Part shown: positions 45,139-53,985 of the stretch, one piece after another
Position numbering within the stretch: the first letter of the stretch is position 1
How the letters are laid out: every line of letters begins with the position of its first letter
DNA from: Algihabitans sp965233705
GTDB lineage: Bacteria; Pseudomonadota; Alphaproteobacteria; Kiloniellales; DSM-21159
Direction: 5' to 3'
Length of the DNA stretch: 64,000 nucleotides
Assembly: GCA_965233705.1 (NCBI GenBank)
Contig: CBDDTF010000003.1
Span: forward strand, 1,655,042 to 1,719,041
The notes under the pieces: model-generated
The model's input: only the letters and a program-made list of their open reading frames with translations
The model's database searches: none
Told to the model about the DNA's origin: nothing
Made by a program: the position numbers and the translations under genes

Positions 45139-45399
45139 CTATCGCACGGGCGCAATTTCAATAATCGCAGTGATCTTGAACCCGCAGTGGCTCGGGTAAT
45201 CCCGCTGGAACAAGCGCAATGCGTCGTCCAGCGACTGAGCGCAGACCTCGATGAGGCGGCTGTCCGCCCATCGGTCGTCGAAGCCGGTGTCGTTGATATC
45301 CCCCGCATCAATGAGCGAGCGGACTTTGGCGTTGTAGATTCGGGCCTCGAAACGGCGAATCTCGGTCACATTGTCTGTGATTCTTTGATCGAGAAGCAT
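45139..45399 (-). CDS. Small island protein
   Basis: 86 residues: 'MLLDQRITDNVTEIRRFEARIYNAKVRSLID' and 'DDALRLFQRDYPSHCGFKITAIIEI'. A perfect aggagg precedes the ATG at 45399. I have the impression of a recurrent family in conjugative islands but cannot name it. Confidence 0.65.
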   Translation of the reverse strand: MLLDQRITDNVTEIRRFEARIYNAKVRSLIDAGDINDTGFDDRWADSRLIEVCAQSLDDALRLFQRDYPSHCGFKITAIIEIAPVR

Positions 45400-45469
45400 A
45401 CCGAAAACCTCCTTGTCTGAAGGCTTATGCAGCTGAGCACGAATCGGCAGATGACAGGGGTGAGCAAGC

Positions 45470-45705
45470 CTTTGCGTCGGCCTCGATGATGTCGTCGGAT
45501 TGCAGGCCACCGAGGAAGTCCGTGGTTTTGGTGGCCCGAAAGGCGGCGGTGAAAATGGCCTTCTTGTCGGCCTTGAGCACCTTGACCCAATGGTCGATTA
45601 GGCGGCGTGGTCGGGACGCGGGGTGAGCGTCACACCCAGTTCAGCGACCAGTTCCTCCATGGCGCAGGCGCCGTCTCCGAAGCCCTTGCCGAAATGACGG
45701 ACGGT
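45470..45705 (-). pseudogene. ardC remnant (3' part of gene)
   Basis: Closely parallels the 3' end of the intact ardC at 47633-47880 ('cggcctcggtgatgtcggcg' and 'gaccagttcctccatggcg' types of blocks, both in the same order), but with frame changes: three bases are missing near 45598 (gattaggcgg for gatgtaggcgg-like) and about 27 bp are absent after the GVTLTP segment. It therefore encodes only broken pieces such as 'MEELVAELGVTLTPRPDHAA'. It ends near the integrase gene at 45810, suggesting that recombination produced it. Confidence 0.75.
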
Positions 45706-45809
45706 TTGGAAATGCTGCCGGGTCGCCCGAAGCGTATATTGCGGCGGGCTCTTTCCCTCTGTGACGGAATGGGCAATTCGGTCACAGAAATCAAGCACGA
45801 AAAACCCAA

Positions 45810-46394
45810 CTAATCCCAGAGCTTCCGGGCCATCCGGCGCTCTTCGGCGCCGACCGCATCACCATAAATTGCCGTGGTCGCCAGCTTGGCGTGACCGAGC
45901 CATTTCTGAAGCAAGGTGATTGGGATGCCGCGTTCGAGCGCGGCCACGCCGAAGCCGTGGCGTAGCCCCTTGGCTGTCGCATGCGGCCCGCTGACACCGG
46001 CTGCCGCCATGACTTCCTTCACGCGACGGTGCCCCGTCATGCGGTGCCACGGCCAGAGCCGCGCCGATGCGCCGCCATCAGGCGCACCCTGAGAGGTGCG
46101 CACATCGTGCACGCGGTCGAGCTCGGCCAACAAGGTCGGAGAGGCGGGAACAGCGCGATGCACGCCGGTACGGCGCTTTTTGAGGCTACGGAAGATGATA
46201 ACCCCGGCACGATGGTCGATGTGGTCAGCGGTCAGGGCGAGGGCTTCGGACAGGCGACAGCCAGTGTCCTTCAGCACGAGGCACAGCGTGTAGACCTCCG
46301 GCGCCTGTCCCTTCGCCGCCTTGATGAAGGCCCGGCGTTCGGCTTCGGTCAGATACTTCCGGTGGCCAGCCGGATCGAACAGGCTCCACTCCAT
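45810..46394 (-). CDS. Short tyrosine recombinase
   Basis: 194 residues containing mainly the catalytic domain: 'DTGCRLSEALALT' (Arg), 'HATAKGLRHGFGV' (His-x-x-Arg variant K-x-L-R-H), 'LGHAKLATTAIYGDAVG' (His and Tyr). There is no arm-binding domain. Such short recombinases are common on alphaproteobacterial plasmids; a role in dimer resolution or internal rearrangement is possible. It borders the ardC remnant. Confidence 0.85.
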   Translation of the reverse strand: MEWSLFDPAGHRKYLTEAERRAFIKAAKGQAPEVYTLCLVLKDTGCRLSEALALTADHIDHRAGVIIFRSLKKRRTGVHRAVPASPTLLAELDRVHDVRTSQGAPDGGASARLWPWHRMTGHRRVKEVMAAAGVSGPHATAKGLRHGFGVAALERGIPITLLQKWLGHAKLATTAIYGDAVGAEERRMARKLWD

Positions 46395-46604
46395 ATCGCC
46401 TCGCGTCTGAAAGAAGGCCGTCCCTCCGTTGCCGTTTCAACTTCTTGAATCGTAACGCAGGACCGACCGGGCGAGCGACACTATTGCCCATTCTGTAACT
46501 CGATTTGCCGAAGGGTCTGTGGCAGCCGCGCAACGTGCGTCTTCGACTGCGGCTCGATGGGCCCGGAGCGATCGACGTCCTGTTCTCCTTCTCATGAGGT
46601 TCCC

Positions 46605-47060
46605 ATGTCGAAGGCTTCTCGTTCTTTCCGCCGTATTCCGACGGCACTTCTCGGTGCTGTGCTGTCCATCGGAATTGCCACTGCGCAGGCCCAAGAGGCC
46701 AACCGAGCCGACCGCGTGCCCGAACTTGAAGTGCGCCGCACCTTCATCGATCAGCATTGGGCCATTCATGCCCCAACCGCTGACCAGGTCACTTTCGATC
46801 TGTCCACGGGCGGGCGCGGGCGAATAACCCGTATCGGGCTGTTTATTCAGGGGACATGGTCCGTCGATGGGCAGGGAGAGCTATGCCTCACGGCAGAGGC
46901 AGGCTCAGACATCGCGCCCGGCACGCGGCTTTGCCATGTGTTCCACCGCGATGGCGAAGGCTATGCGGTGGCGGTTCAGGGCCATACGCCCCTGCCGGTG
47001 TTCTTCGTGGACCAGCAAACGAGACTGTTCGTGGACAGCACGAAACGGTCGGGAGGGTGA
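46605..47060 (+). CDS. Exported hypothetical protein
   Basis: About 151 residues. Signal peptide 'ALLGAVLSIGIATAQAQE' and a soluble beta-rich remainder with two cysteines. The ATG at 46605 is preceded by tgaggttccc, the same sequence seen before the integrase start. It lies 3 bp before the next gene. Unknown function. Confidence 0.65.
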   Translation: MSKASRSFRRIPTALLGAVLSIGIATAQAQEANRADRVPELEVRRTFIDQHWAIHAPTADQVTFDLSTGGRGRITRIGLFIQGTWSVDGQGELCLTAEAGSDIAPGTRLCHVFHRDGEGYAVAVQGHTPLPVFFVDQQTRLFVDSTKRSGG

Positions 47061-47063
47061 GCG

Positions 47064-47615
47064 ATGCAGGAAGTGACGGTGACGCGCCGTTTCACCCTTG
47101 AGCGGGAAACGACACTCGGGCAGGCCACGGCCGCAACCATGAAGGCCGTGGAAGCGGCACTTGGCGGAGCGATCTTGCAAACATCGGACGGCAGCTTCTC
47201 CGGCACGGGACGCGCCTTTCCGCAGCAAACGCGGAATGCCTTCGACCGGAAGACAGGCGCCGAGGTCGGCTACAACATCAAGGTCAGCGGGAAGCTCAAG
47301 GATCACGGCAACGGTGAGTTTTCAGCGATGGTCGCCCTAACCGGCGACGGCGCCAACACGGTCGGTCGGCTGATGAAGGTCGGGACTGCCATCAACCTCG
47401 TTGTGTTGCCTGTGCTGGGCGGCCTCCTGAGCCTTGGCATGTTCCGGGGCTCGATATTCGCCGGTCTGATAGGTGCGGGTATCGGCCTTGCGCTCGCCCT
47501 TGCGGTGGCGAACGCCTTCCGCAAGTTGCCAGAGAAGGCCATACACAATGCCCGTGCTGCCGTGGAGAGCAAGCTGGCGACTGTCGAGTTCATGGAAAGC
47601 GGAACAACCGCATAG
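47064..47615 (+). CDS. Hypothetical protein with two membrane segments
   Basis: 183 residues. A soluble N-terminal domain (1-105) is followed by hydrophobic helices around 108-150 and a short cytosolic tail. The start at 47064 is 3 bp after the previous stop codon, so it is translated with the exported protein. No family recognised. Confidence 0.6.
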   Translation: MQEVTVTRRFTLERETTLGQATAATMKAVEAALGGAILQTSDGSFSGTGRAFPQQTRNAFDRKTGAEVGYNIKVSGKLKDHGNGEFSAMVALTGDGANTVGRLMKVGTAINLVVLPVLGGLLSLGMFRGSIFAGLIGAGIGLALALAVANAFRKLPEKAIHNARAAVESKLATVEFMESGTTA

Positions 47616-47632
47616 CCGAGAGTTGAGGCCGC

Positions 47633-48541
47633 CTAAGCGGCGGCCTCGGTGATGTCGGCGGGTTGGAGGCCACCGAGGAAGTCGGTGGCCTTGGCCGCTT
47701 GGCTGGCAGCGGTGAAGATGGCCTTCTTGTCGGACTTGAGCACCTTCAGCCAGTTGTCGATGTAGGCGGCATGGTCGGGACGCGGGGTGAGCGTCACGCC
47801 CAAGTCGGCGCAGAGGAAGGCCGCGCCGAGTTCGGCCACGAGTTCCTCCATGGCGTAGGCTTCGTCGCCGAAGCGCTTGCCGAATTGCCGGTCGCAGCGG
47901 TTCGGAGCGCCGGAATAATGCACCAACTCGTGCAGCAGCGTGGCGTAGTAGCTCTCGGTCGCCGTGCTGGTCTCGGTGCCGAGGAAGCGCTCGCGCTCGG
48001 GCATCTGGATGATGTCGTCAGAGGGGCGATAGAAGGCGCGCGTGCCGCCGTGTCGGATGGTTGCGCCGGTGCCGGTGACAAAGTGCTCGGCCGCGTCGAT
48101 GACCTGCACGGGGTCCTTGGGCTCGGGCAGCGCGGGCGCCTCGTAGCCGTCCACCTGGTCGGCGTTGAAGACCCAGCTCGCGCGCGCCATGAGGCGCTTG
48201 CCGTGCTCGGTCGTGCCGTCGTCGTTCTGCTCCTCCACGTCGAGTTCCTTGTAGAACACCACCAGGCTCGACTTCTCGCCCTTGCGGACCTGACAGCCCT
48301 TGTTCTGCCACTGGCGATAGGTGCCCCAGGTGCCGGTGCTGAAGCCGCGGGCTTGTCCTGCGGCCCAGAGGCTGACGACGTTGATGCCGCGATAGGCTTT
48401 GGCGGTGTCGATGTTGACGGGGCGGTTCAGGCCCTCGCCGCTGCGGTGCCAGGGCATCTGCCAGTCGCCCGCGCCCGCCTCGATGGCGGCGATGATGTTG
48501 TTCGTGACCTGGGTGTAAACGTCGATGCGTTGTGCGGTCAT
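47633..48541 (-). CDS. ardC: ArdC-like antirestriction protein
   Basis: 302 residues. The N-terminal DUF1738/ArdC ssDNA-binding domain ('PWHRSGEGLNRPVNIDTAKAYRGINVVSLW' in pieces) is joined to a metallopeptidase-like domain with 'LLHELVHYSGAPNRCDR' and 'ELVAELGAAFL'. ArdC binds single-stranded DNA and protects incoming plasmid DNA from restriction. The gene starts at ATG 48541, carries leader copy D, and is divergent from coupling protein 2. Confidence 0.9.
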   Translation of the reverse strand: MTAQRIDVYTQVTNNIIAAIEAGAGDWQMPWHRSGEGLNRPVNIDTAKAYRGINVVSLWAAGQARGFSTGTWGTYRQWQNKGCQVRKGEKSSLVVFYKELDVEEQNDDGTTEHGKRLMARASWVFNADQVDGYEAPALPEPKDPVQVIDAAEHFVTGTGATIRHGGTRAFYRPSDDIIQMPERERFLGTETSTATESYYATLLHELVHYSGAPNRCDRQFGKRFGDEAYAMEELVAELGAAFLCADLGVTLTPRPDHAAYIDNWLKVLKSDKKAIFTAASQAAKATDFLGGLQPADITEAAA

Positions 48542-48562
48542 GGTTCCTCTCCTTGTCTTTGC

Positions 48563-48728
48563 GACCGCGCCCATCGCGGCCGTTCGATGGCGACCGGAGA
48601 GGCAGGGGCAAGACGGGCGGCGCACCCGAGAGGGCTGGAGGGAACCGGAAGACGGCGGGCGGACTGTTTCTTGGATCGCGCAGCGCCCGCGAGGAATGCG
48701 GCCTCGGCCGCAGGGGAAGAAACTGACC
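48563..48728 (-). ncRNA. Covarying structured leader, copy D
   Basis: Proximal hairpin ccgcg/cgcgg (48565-48579). Distal element: gg-a-c-t-gtttctt (48661-48672) pairs with aagaaac-t-g-a-cc (48717-48728), enclosing gcgcagcgcccgcgagga and the apical hairpin tgcggc-ctcg-gccgca. It lies about 25-190 nt upstream of the ardC ATG, the same spacing as in the other three copies. Confidence 0.6.
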
Positions 48729-48741
48729 GACCACCGTTGTG

Positions 48742-49080
48742 CCGCACGGCGACCCTGCCAGGTCAGCCACAACTGAGGACGGCTCGTGGGCTGCGGTCAG
48801 CGGCAAGGATCAGAGGAACCTCGCCAACGGGAGAGTTGGAGCCCGGAGACCGAACAGCCCCACCGTCAGGGGGCGGCGGGGCCATTTGGGAGACTGTCAC
48901 GATGCCCATTGGCGCAAGGCATCGAGGGCTTATGGCCGCCGGCAACAATCACCGCCTGACAGGCGCGGCGTAGCTGAAACGTCAACCTCGGGCAGCACTC
49001 AAGTCATAGGAAGATCAGCCAAATCGGGGTACAAGGAATCGACAGAACAAAAGGGGGTCTGGTCTGCGGGCGGAGGGCGG
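48742..49080. other. Divergent ardC / coupling protein 2 region
   Basis: No gene. A terminator-like remnant (agccccaccg ... cggcggggcc, 48850-48880) resembles those of the small cassettes. Promoters for ardC (minus) and the coupling protein (plus) are expected but not identified. Confidence 0.4.
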
Positions 49081-51096
49081 ATGGTATTCGGCAAGCTGTT
49101 CGGGGGTGGAAAGAAAGACCGGCCGGTAGACCCGGACGCCGGCAAGTCGCATCTGCGCATCCTGCTGGAAACGCTCGATCCGGCGTGGCGCGAGGCGTAC
49201 GCGATGGTCGCCCGCGACCCTCAACTCGACTCGGTCTACAGAGACATTCTCTACCGCCAACTGGCGCAGGGTCAGATCGAGGAGGCGCGCACGACGCTGC
49301 GCCAGACCCTCCCGATGATGACCAAGGCGAACCGCGACCGCATCCAGCACCTCGGACAAGCACAGGCATGGGCGAGCGACGATGACCTGCTGCGGGCGGG
49401 GATATTCTCGCGCAAGGGCACGCCATTTCCGGTGGACGGTCTGGAGCTGGGCTACATGCCGCGGCAGCGGTCGAATGGGGAGGACGTGAGGCTGCCGGTC
49501 CTGTTTCACGGCGAAGGCCACCTGCTGACGGTGGCGCCGACCGGCTCGGGCAAGGGTCAGCGGTTCATCCTGCGCACGCTGCTGGAGTTCGAGGGGCCGG
49601 TGGTGGTGCTCGATCCCAAGGGCGAGAACTACCGTGAGACGGCATGGCGTCGGGACCTTTACGGCCAAGTCTATAAATGGGCGCCGGGCGAGCCCGATTC
49701 CGACTGCTACAATCCACTCGACCGGGTGAAGGGCTGGGACGATGCGCGTCTTCTGGCCGAGTTGCTGGTCGTGCCGCAGAGCAAGGAGCCGTTCTGGGAC
49801 GATGCTGCCCGCGACCTGCTGACGGGCCTGATCTTCTACGTCATGCACCGCCGGCCGCGCGAGCGCCGCAACATGCGCGAAGTCTGCCGCCTGCTGGCGG
49901 CGAGCAAGGCCGATTTCGACGCCATGGTCGAGGACCTCCAAGGGTCGGACGACGAACGACTGCAAGAGCTGGGCAACATCATCGAGACGCAATCGGAGGC
50001 GCTGCGCACCTCGATCGCGACGACGCTACGCACGCAGCTGGCGGTGTGGCGCTCCGACGACGTGGTGGCCGTAACCTCCAGCTCGACGCCGGGCTGGTCG
50101 GTGGAGACCATTCTCCGCGAGGACAACAGCTGGGTCATGCAGGCTGCGAAGGCCGGCCGCCCACCGGGTTGGTACTACGACGAAGCAGCTGAGGAGGCCC
50201 AAGTCGGCCGGGCAGCTTCGATCTACTTGATTGTGTCGCCGGAGAAGATGAGTTCGATGCGCACGGTGCTGCGCGTCATGCTGGGCCAGCATCTGAGCGA
50301 AGCGATCCGCGTCCGCAGGATGCTCGACGAGGAGAACGCGACCGACGCGGACCTGCCAAAGAGCTATCCCAACTGGCCGATGACGTTCTACTTCGACGAG
50401 ATGCCGCAGCTCGGCTACATGCGCATCATCGAGGACGCGGTGGCGATCACGCGGAGCTACCGCATCCGGCTGTGGCTGTTCACCCAGGACATGGCGCAGC
50501 TGAAGGAGGTCTACCAGAAATGGGAGAGCCTCATCGCCAACTGCCGCTGTCAGGTCTACTTCCGGCCGAATGATCAGACGACGGCGGAGCATGTCGCGAA
50601 CCGCCTCGGCAAGCGCAAGGACCTGTGGGGCGGCGAAGACTGGGTGGCCTCGCCACAGCAACTGATGGGGCCTGAGTTCCGCGAGGACTGCGTCATTATC
50701 CAGGATGGGCTGACGATCCGCGCCCGGATGTTCAAGCCCCACTATGCCGATGAGGATCTGCAAGACTGGGTGATCGAGCAGAAAGGCAAATTTGGCGAGG
50801 AGATACACCGAGCCCCGCGCCCTGAACCAACCCCAGCCATGGAGCCTGAGCCGAACGACGAAGAGCCTGAGGCGGAAGCACCCGTCGCAGCATCGCCGGA
50901 AGACGCCGATCTGCAAGGGGATGCAGAATACCAGGCGGAGTTGGCCGCGCTGCAAGCGCGCATGCGCGCCCGCAAGGCCGATACGCCCGAGGCAACCAAG
51001 AATGCCGATGAAGGGGACGGCGGAGCGCCTGAGCGGCCCGCTGGATCATCGGAGCCGCCGCGCCGCCCTCCGACACCGCCGAGCTTCGACGAATGA
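49081..51096 (+). CDS. VirD4/TraG-family coupling protein 2 (no membrane anchor)
   Basis: 671 residues. Walker A 'APTGSGKGQRFILRT', 'DPKGENYRETAWRRD', Walker B 'TFYFDEMPQLG', and a disordered acidic/Pro-rich C-terminus ending 'PPRRPPTPPSFDE'. Unlike coupling protein 1 it has no N-terminal transmembrane segments. The small single-helix membrane protein encoded next (51185) might supply an anchor. The start at 49081 fits where the homologous region begins. Confidence 0.9.
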   Translation: MVFGKLFGGGKKDRPVDPDAGKSHLRILLETLDPAWREAYAMVARDPQLDSVYRDILYRQLAQGQIEEARTTLRQTLPMMTKANRDRIQHLGQAQAWASDDDLLRAGIFSRKGTPFPVDGLELGYMPRQRSNGEDVRLPVLFHGEGHLLTVAPTGSGKGQRFILRTLLEFEGPVVVLDPKGENYRETAWRRDLYGQVYKWAPGEPDSDCYNPLDRVKGWDDARLLAELLVVPQSKEPFWDDAARDLLTGLIFYVMHRRPRERRNMREVCRLLAASKADFDAMVEDLQGSDDERLQELGNIIETQSEALRTSIATTLRTQLAVWRSDDVVAVTSSSTPGWSVETILREDNSWVMQAAKAGRPPGWYYDEAAEEAQVGRAASIYLIVSPEKMSSMRTVLRVMLGQHLSEAIRVRRMLDEENATDADLPKSYPNWPMTFYFDEMPQLGYMRIIEDAVAITRSYRIRLWLFTQDMAQLKEVYQKWESLIANCRCQVYFRPNDQTTAEHVANRLGKRKDLWGGEDWVASPQQLMGPEFREDCVIIQDGLTIRARMFKPHYADEDLQDWVIEQKGKFGEEIHRAPRPEPTPAMEPEPNDEEPEAEAPVAASPEDADLQGDAEYQAELAALQARMRARKADTPEATKNADEGDGGAPERPAGSSEPPRRPPTPPSFDE

Positions 51097-51184
51097 ACAG
51101 AAAGGGCTCCTGTTGCGCCTCGCGCCCCTTCAAAACCGATGCGGCGGGAGCGAACGCGCCGCCGCCAGAATAGCGAGGTCAAAG

Positions 51185-51415
51185 ATGGATGGAGGTCTCA
51201 TTATAGCCGCGCTTATCGCAGCGCCGCTCTGCTACCTGTTCATGCGCTGGTATCTGCGGCGTCTGCCGAAGCAAAAGACATGGCGTGAGCAGTTCGAAGA
51301 GGGACGCAGTGCGGCTCGGGCGCAGTCGGAGCACATAGCGGAGCAGTCCCGGCAGTATCAGGAAATCCAGAAGGCGAAGCGCGAAGGCAGGCAGTCTGGT
51401 CAGGACAACAACTGA
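51185..51415 (+). CDS. Small single-pass membrane protein
   Basis: 76 residues. One N-terminal membrane helix ('LIIAALIAAPLCYLFMRWYL') is followed by a charged helical tail. It lies 88 bp downstream of coupling protein 2 and could tether it, which is inferred from position. Confidence 0.6.
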   Translation: MDGGLIIAALIAAPLCYLFMRWYLRRLPKQKTWREQFEEGRSAARAQSEHIAEQSRQYQEIQKAKREGRQSGQDNN

Positions 51416-51679
51416 ACCGAGAACGAGAACGGACCTCCTTGCCGCAGGCAGAAGGACTGCTAAACACGACCGGTTGCTCCTGGTGCGGCTTGCAGGCGGT
51501 TTGCCAACAGCATGCTACCGGCATCACCATCCGGACCCCATTCGAGAGCCCTTTGCCGACCGCGCAGCGCCTTCGCTGTGTCCGACGGAATGCCGCCGAT
51601 GGCATCGAGCACCGCTCCGCAGGCAAAAAAGAGGTCTGCGTTGCCGAAGAAGAACTGGTCGAGACCGGGCAGGATGGAC

Positions 51680-51930
51680 TGCCGATTTATCCACAGGCGA
51701 CAGCGTTTTAAGTGTTTTAAGATTTGTTTTAAGTAGTTTTAGGCTCCTCAAATCACCGAAATTCCCAAGCAATCTGCCGTTCTCCCAGAAGCGCGCGGTG
51801 TGTAATGTACGGAATCTGGTGTGTAATGTACGGAACATCGGTGTGTAATGTACGGGGTTCGGTGTGTAATGTACGGAACCTATCCACAAGGCCACTTGGC
51901 TATGGGCGGTATCCGTACATTACACACCGC
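51680..51930. other. Candidate oriV with iterons
   Basis: Four direct iterons ggtgtgtaatgtacgg at 51797-51812, 51818-51833, 51840-51855 and 51861-51876, spaced 21-22 bp (two helical turns), plus one inverted copy at 51913-51928. A perfect DnaA box ttatccaca is at 51687-51695 and a one-mismatch box ctatccaca at 51880-51888. Between them is an AT-rich stretch with ttttaag repeats (51705-51743), typical of an unwinding element. It lies immediately downstream of repA (minus strand). Confidence 0.85.
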
Positions 51931-51981
51931 AAAGCCTGCGGCGTTGTAACCAGCGGATCGAGTTTCGGGATTTGAAGCTGC

Positions 51982-52947
51982 TCAGGCGACCTGCGACAGA
52001 ATCGAGCGGGCAGTCATGCGGAGGAGTGGGCCTTCCTTGCCTTCTTCCTCACTGAGATGGAAGTCGGGCAAGTCGTTAGCGGCGACGATTTGGCGCGTCA
52101 TCCGGCAGAATTCCTTGAAGCTGGCTGTGCTGCCGCTGCGTTCATGAATCGTTTTGAAGAGATAGCGCGCTGAATCGGTGCCCGCGCTTTTGCGGGCCAG
52201 ACGGTAGATGAAACGGCCCAGCCCTCTGTCGATGAGGAAGTAGTCCGGATTGACGGTGAGGATTTGCGGGTTGTCGTGGGTGACGACCGCTTCATAAATC
52301 CACTCCGGGATGACAATCTCGATCGTGGAGACGCAGCCGGTATCCGACCGGCTGATGACCTTGTAGGTCTCGATCAGACCAAAGCCCGAAGTTGCCCTGA
52401 GCTTTGCGTTCCGATTGGTGCGCGTGATCTTGACGGTCGTGTTCTTGAGCCGATCGAGCGATTTTTCGACGGCCTCGTACTGCTGGCCGCCGTCACTGAG
52501 GCGGCAGAATTTCAGCACCTCCTTGACGTGCGGCCGGAAGGTCCGGGTGGGTGGCTTGCCCTTCCCGTCGCGATGGCGCCTTACGGCTTCGGCCAAGTGC
52601 GAGATGCACATCAGCACCAGATCGTAGTCCCATACCGATGCCATGCCATAGCCGCCGGCCGTCACTTCGACCTGGGCGCCGTGCAACTGGTATCGCAGGA
52701 CATCGCCCTTGCGCTGGTGGCGCTTGGAGAGCCGGAACACGGCAACGTCCATGAGGTCGACCCCGTCCTTGACGGGAATGTCGTAGAGCGAGGGAACGAA
52801 GAAGTCCGGCTGGTTGTCGTTCGCCGGGGCTGGGCGCATGGAGGGGCGCGGAGCTGTCCGCTCGATGGTCTCGCGAAGCCGGTCGATGGTGTTTTTGAGC
52901 GAGCCTGTCTGACTGGCGGCGGTTGCTGGCGGACGCGCTGTCATCAT
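51982..52947 (-). CDS. repA: Replication initiator protein RepA
   Basis: 321 residues: 'FFVPSLYDIPVKDGVDLMDVAVFRLSKR' in pieces and 'VWDYDLVLMCISHLAEAVRRH' are signatures of the RepA/RPA initiator family of alphaproteobacterial plasmids. A winged-helix pair binding the iterons at 51797-51928 is expected. Its presence with an iteron origin means the excised element can probably replicate. The 93 bp upstream (to the IS at 53041) hold its promoter. Confidence 0.9.
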   Translation of the reverse strand: MMTARPPATAASQTGSLKNTIDRLRETIERTAPRPSMRPAPANDNQPDFFVPSLYDIPVKDGVDLMDVAVFRLSKRHQRKGDVLRYQLHGAQVEVTAGGYGMASVWDYDLVLMCISHLAEAVRRHRDGKGKPPTRTFRPHVKEVLKFCRLSDGGQQYEAVEKSLDRLKNTTVKITRTNRNAKLRATSGFGLIETYKVISRSDTGCVSTIEIVIPEWIYEAVVTHDNPQILTVNPDYFLIDRGLGRFIYRLARKSAGTDSARYLFKTIHERSGSTASFKEFCRMTRQIVAANDLPDFHLSEEEGKEGPLLRMTARSILSQVA

Positions 52948-53058
52948 TCGATGGCGATACCTCGTTGTTCGTTATTTGTTCTCTTCACGATACCACAAGC
53001 ACCGTCCGAGTGGCGCGCAATTTTCGCCAGGCTTTGGGGGTGACCTGCCATGGACCTT

Positions 53059-53985
53059 TCATCCGGCCGAAAGTAGAGCCGCGACCGAGGTTACGCCGTC
53101 TGGCGCGGTCTGGGCAATGGGGCCGGGTGCGGAGCCCGGGACGGGCGGAGAGCCCGGCCCCATTGCCTTGAGCTTGGCGGCGTGAGCCGCCGGTGTCTGG
53201 TATCCCAGGGCCGAGTGTGGCCTGGTGGTGTTGTAGTCAGCGCCCCAGGCGGCGATGACAGCCCGCGCCTGCGGGAGGCTGGTAAACACCGTCTCGTTCA
53301 GCAACTCGTCGCGCATTCGGCCGTTGAAGCTCTCGACGTAGCCGTTCTGCATGGGCTTTCCCGGCGCGATGTAGTGCCAGTCGATCCGCTGGTCCTGCGC
53401 CCACTTCAGCACCGCAGTGGACGTCAGCTCCGTCCCGTTGTCGGAGACGATCATCCCCGGCTTGCCCCTCCGCGCCACCAGCGCCGCGAGTTCGCGCACG
53501 ACCCGCAAGCCAGAGATCGACGTGTCGGGCACCGCGGCCAGGCATTCCCGCGTCACGTCGTCGACGATGTTGAGCACCCGGAAGCGCCGCCCGCCCTCCA
53601 TCTGGTCGTGGACGAAATCCAGCGACCAGCGGGCGTTGGGCCGGGCCTCGACCAGGATCGGCGCCCGGCTGCCGACAGCCTTGCGCCGGCTCCGCCGCTT
53701 TCGCACGGCCAAGCCTTCCTCGCGGTAGAGCCGGTAGATGCGGGTGATCCCTGATGGCTCGCCGTCCCGCCGCAGCAGGACGAACAGCCGCCGATAGCCG
53801 AACCGGCGGCGCTCCTGGGCGAGGCCACGCAGCCGCTCGCGCAGGTCACCCTCGTCAGGGCGGACCGAGCGGTAGCGGACCATGGTACGGTCCACCGCGA
53901 GAACCGCGCAGGCCCGCCGCTCGCTCATCTCGAAGGTGCTCCGCAGATGGGCGACAGCTTCCCGCTTGGCGGCGGGCCCTACCAT
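53059..53985 (-). CDS. IS3-family transposase OrfB (DDE integrase)
   Basis: 308 residues: HTH_21 region, then the rve core with 'RWSLDFVHDQ' (first Asp), 'VSDNGTELTS' (second Asp) and 'YVESFNGRMRDELLNE' (Glu). It is expressed mainly as a -1 frameshift product of orfA at the A7 run (T7 at 53985-53991 on the plus strand). Confidence 0.93.
   Translation of the reverse strand: MVGPAAKREAVAHLRSTFEMSERRACAVLAVDRTMVRYRSVRPDEGDLRERLRGLAQERRRFGYRRLFVLLRRDGEPSGITRIYRLYREEGLAVRKRRSRRKAVGSRAPILVEARPNARWSLDFVHDQMEGGRRFRVLNIVDDVTRECLAAVPDTSISGLRVVRELAALVARRGKPGMIVSDNGTELTSTAVLKWAQDQRIDWHYIAPGKPMQNGYVESFNGRMRDELLNETVFTSLPQARAVIAAWGADYNTTRPHSALGYQTPAAHAAKLKAMGPGSPPVPGSAPGPIAQTAPDGVTSVAALLSAG

Noticed and set aside
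51797..51928. Possible CRISPR array from regularly spaced repeats
   Set aside because: Repeats are 16 bp with 5-6 bp between them, beside repA and DnaA boxes; these are replication iterons.
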